Position numbers and translations under genes: made by a program. The notes below the pieces were generated by a model, which saw only the letters and a program-made list of their open reading frames with translations, was not told the origin of the DNA and did not search any database. From the NCBI GenBank assembly GCA_039105265.1, contig JAPFFF010000012.1, positions 2,914,001 through 2,978,000 of the forward strand: a DNA stretch of 64,000 nucleotides, given 5' to 3'. This document shows positions 63,368-64,000 of this stretch, in pieces (position 1 is the first letter of the stretch; each line of letters opens with the position of its first letter). The stretch comes from Tritrichomonas musculus (Eukaryota; Parabasalia; Tritrichomonadida; Tritrichomonadidae).

Positions 63368-64000
63368 TCAACCATTTAACAATTTTTCTGCATCTTCTTC
63401 ATTATAATTTGAATCAACAAAAGCTTTAACTGTTTCTCTTCTTGTCTTTTTATATTTCTTTGTCAATCTTTGCACCGCTTCGGTATGAACATTTGGCATT
63501 TCATCATACATGGCTTCATATTCATCAGCCAGACTTATTGGCGAAGATGACACAAACCCTGCAAGTTCCATGGCAAAATCAAGATCTATTGTATTTCTCA
63601 TTGAAGCAATTGAAAAATTTTCTTTTGTAAATTGTGAAACAATGAGAAGCAGTCCAGGATTATGGTCGATCATACCTGAAATACGCATAGTCTCACTTAA
63701 ATTTGCATAAAAATTACATTTTTCATCGTACAATTGTTTAAGATGGATTTTTTTAAAACACTCTGAAAGATAAAAATCTAATTGTTCTTTTGGAATATCT
63801 GAAAAATCATCAGCATCAGGAAATCCATTTTCGTAATATAATGGCTCGGAATCAACAGGAATACTTGGTACACTTGATAATACAAGTGGTTCTTGATATT
63901 GATTCTCAGCACTATTAGCATTGTTATTATCATTACTATTGTTATCTGATGGCTTTTGCTCTAATTCTGGTGATTTATCCAGATCTTGACGTTGTTCTAC
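63368..64000 (-). CDS. 3' part of an unrecognised gene, cut by the window edge
   Basis: The frame is open from the right edge to a stop at 63368, so at least 210 codons are present and the start lies outside the window. The visible N-terminal part is acidic and Asn/Gln-rich (LEQKPSDNNSNDNNNANSAE) and looks disordered. A more ordered helical domain follows (LDFYLSECFKKIHLKQLYDE, then SETMRISGMIDHNPGLLLIV, SQFTKENFSIASM), ending in KKYKKTRRETVKAFVDSNYN and EEDAEKLLNG. The last about 35 residues resemble a short UBA-like helical bundle (VKAFVDSNYNEEDAEKLL), but this is tentative. No family is recognised with confidence. Confidence 0.7.
   Translation of the reverse strand, partial: VEQRQDLDKSPELEQKPSDNNSNDNNNANSAENQYQEPLVLSSVPSIPVDSEPLYYENGFPDADDFSDIPKEQLDFYLSECFKKIHLKQLYDEKCNFYANLSETMRISGMIDHNPGLLLIVSQFTKENFSIASMRNTIDLDFAMELAGFVSSSPISLADEYEAMYDEMPNVHTEAVQRLTKKYKKTRRETVKAFVDSNYNEEDAEKLLNG

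Overview
The window looks like nuclear DNA of a parabasalid protist, most likely Tritrichomonas or a close trichomonad. The evidence is: intronless genes in the standard code; very AT-rich spacers with no recognisable genes; BspA-type leucine-rich repeat proteins with a DUF3447-like ankyrin region; a giant Pmp-like beta-helix surface protein; a TKL-type kinase with a long tail; a membrane-anchored subtilisin; and Asn-rich low-complexity proteins. Two genes have a TCA-Y-W initiator-like site just upstream of the ATG, as trichomonad promoters do. The species assignment is an inference.

Layout. 0.36-3.4 kb: secreted, membrane-anchored subtilisin (minus). 3.4-18.3 kb: a 15-kb gene-free desert that resolves into several short non-autonomous DNA transposons. 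They carry terminal inverted repeats (TIRs) and, in several cases, target-site duplications (TSDs): an 8-bp-TSD family at 4.1-5.4 kb, TA-flanked elements at 6.1-7.9 and 13.8-14.2 kb, a CCCCCTAAC-ended element with a 52-bp tandem array at 9.9-11.2 kb, a TTAA-flanked element at 11.5-12.9 kb, and a hAT-like element at 15.8-16.7 kb with a related fragment at 17.6-17.9 kb. 18.3-30.4 kb: a 4039-residue adhesin-like protein made of three nearly identical 1170-residue units plus a unique C-terminal region and a membrane anchor. 31.4 kb: tRNA-Ser(AGA). 32-43.7 kb: a Cof-type HAD phosphatase, a DUF3447/BspA LRR protein, a DH-PH-Kelch RhoGEF, and a large Asn-rich protein. 44.9-50.3 kb: a small Lys/Ser-rich protein, a coiled-coil protein, a decayed protein kinase and a DUF1295-type membrane protein. 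50.6-52.3 kb: a BspA-like pseudogene. 52.5-54.7 kb: a second 8-bp-TSD element. 54.9-62.8 kb: an intact TKL kinase and a disordered protein with 23 copies of a 7-residue repeat. 63.4 kb to the edge: the 3' part of an unrecognised gene.

The genes do not form an operon and share no obvious pathway. Themes are surface and adhesion (Pmp-like protein, BspA, subtilisin) and cytoskeleton or signalling (RhoGEF, kinase, coiled-coil protein). The two most notable signals are the homogenised triple repeat in the giant surface protein and the mixed set of short TIR elements packed into the desert. No retroelement or Polinton/Maverick was recognised. Repeat boundaries were found by eye and domain calls are from motif reading; no database search was run.
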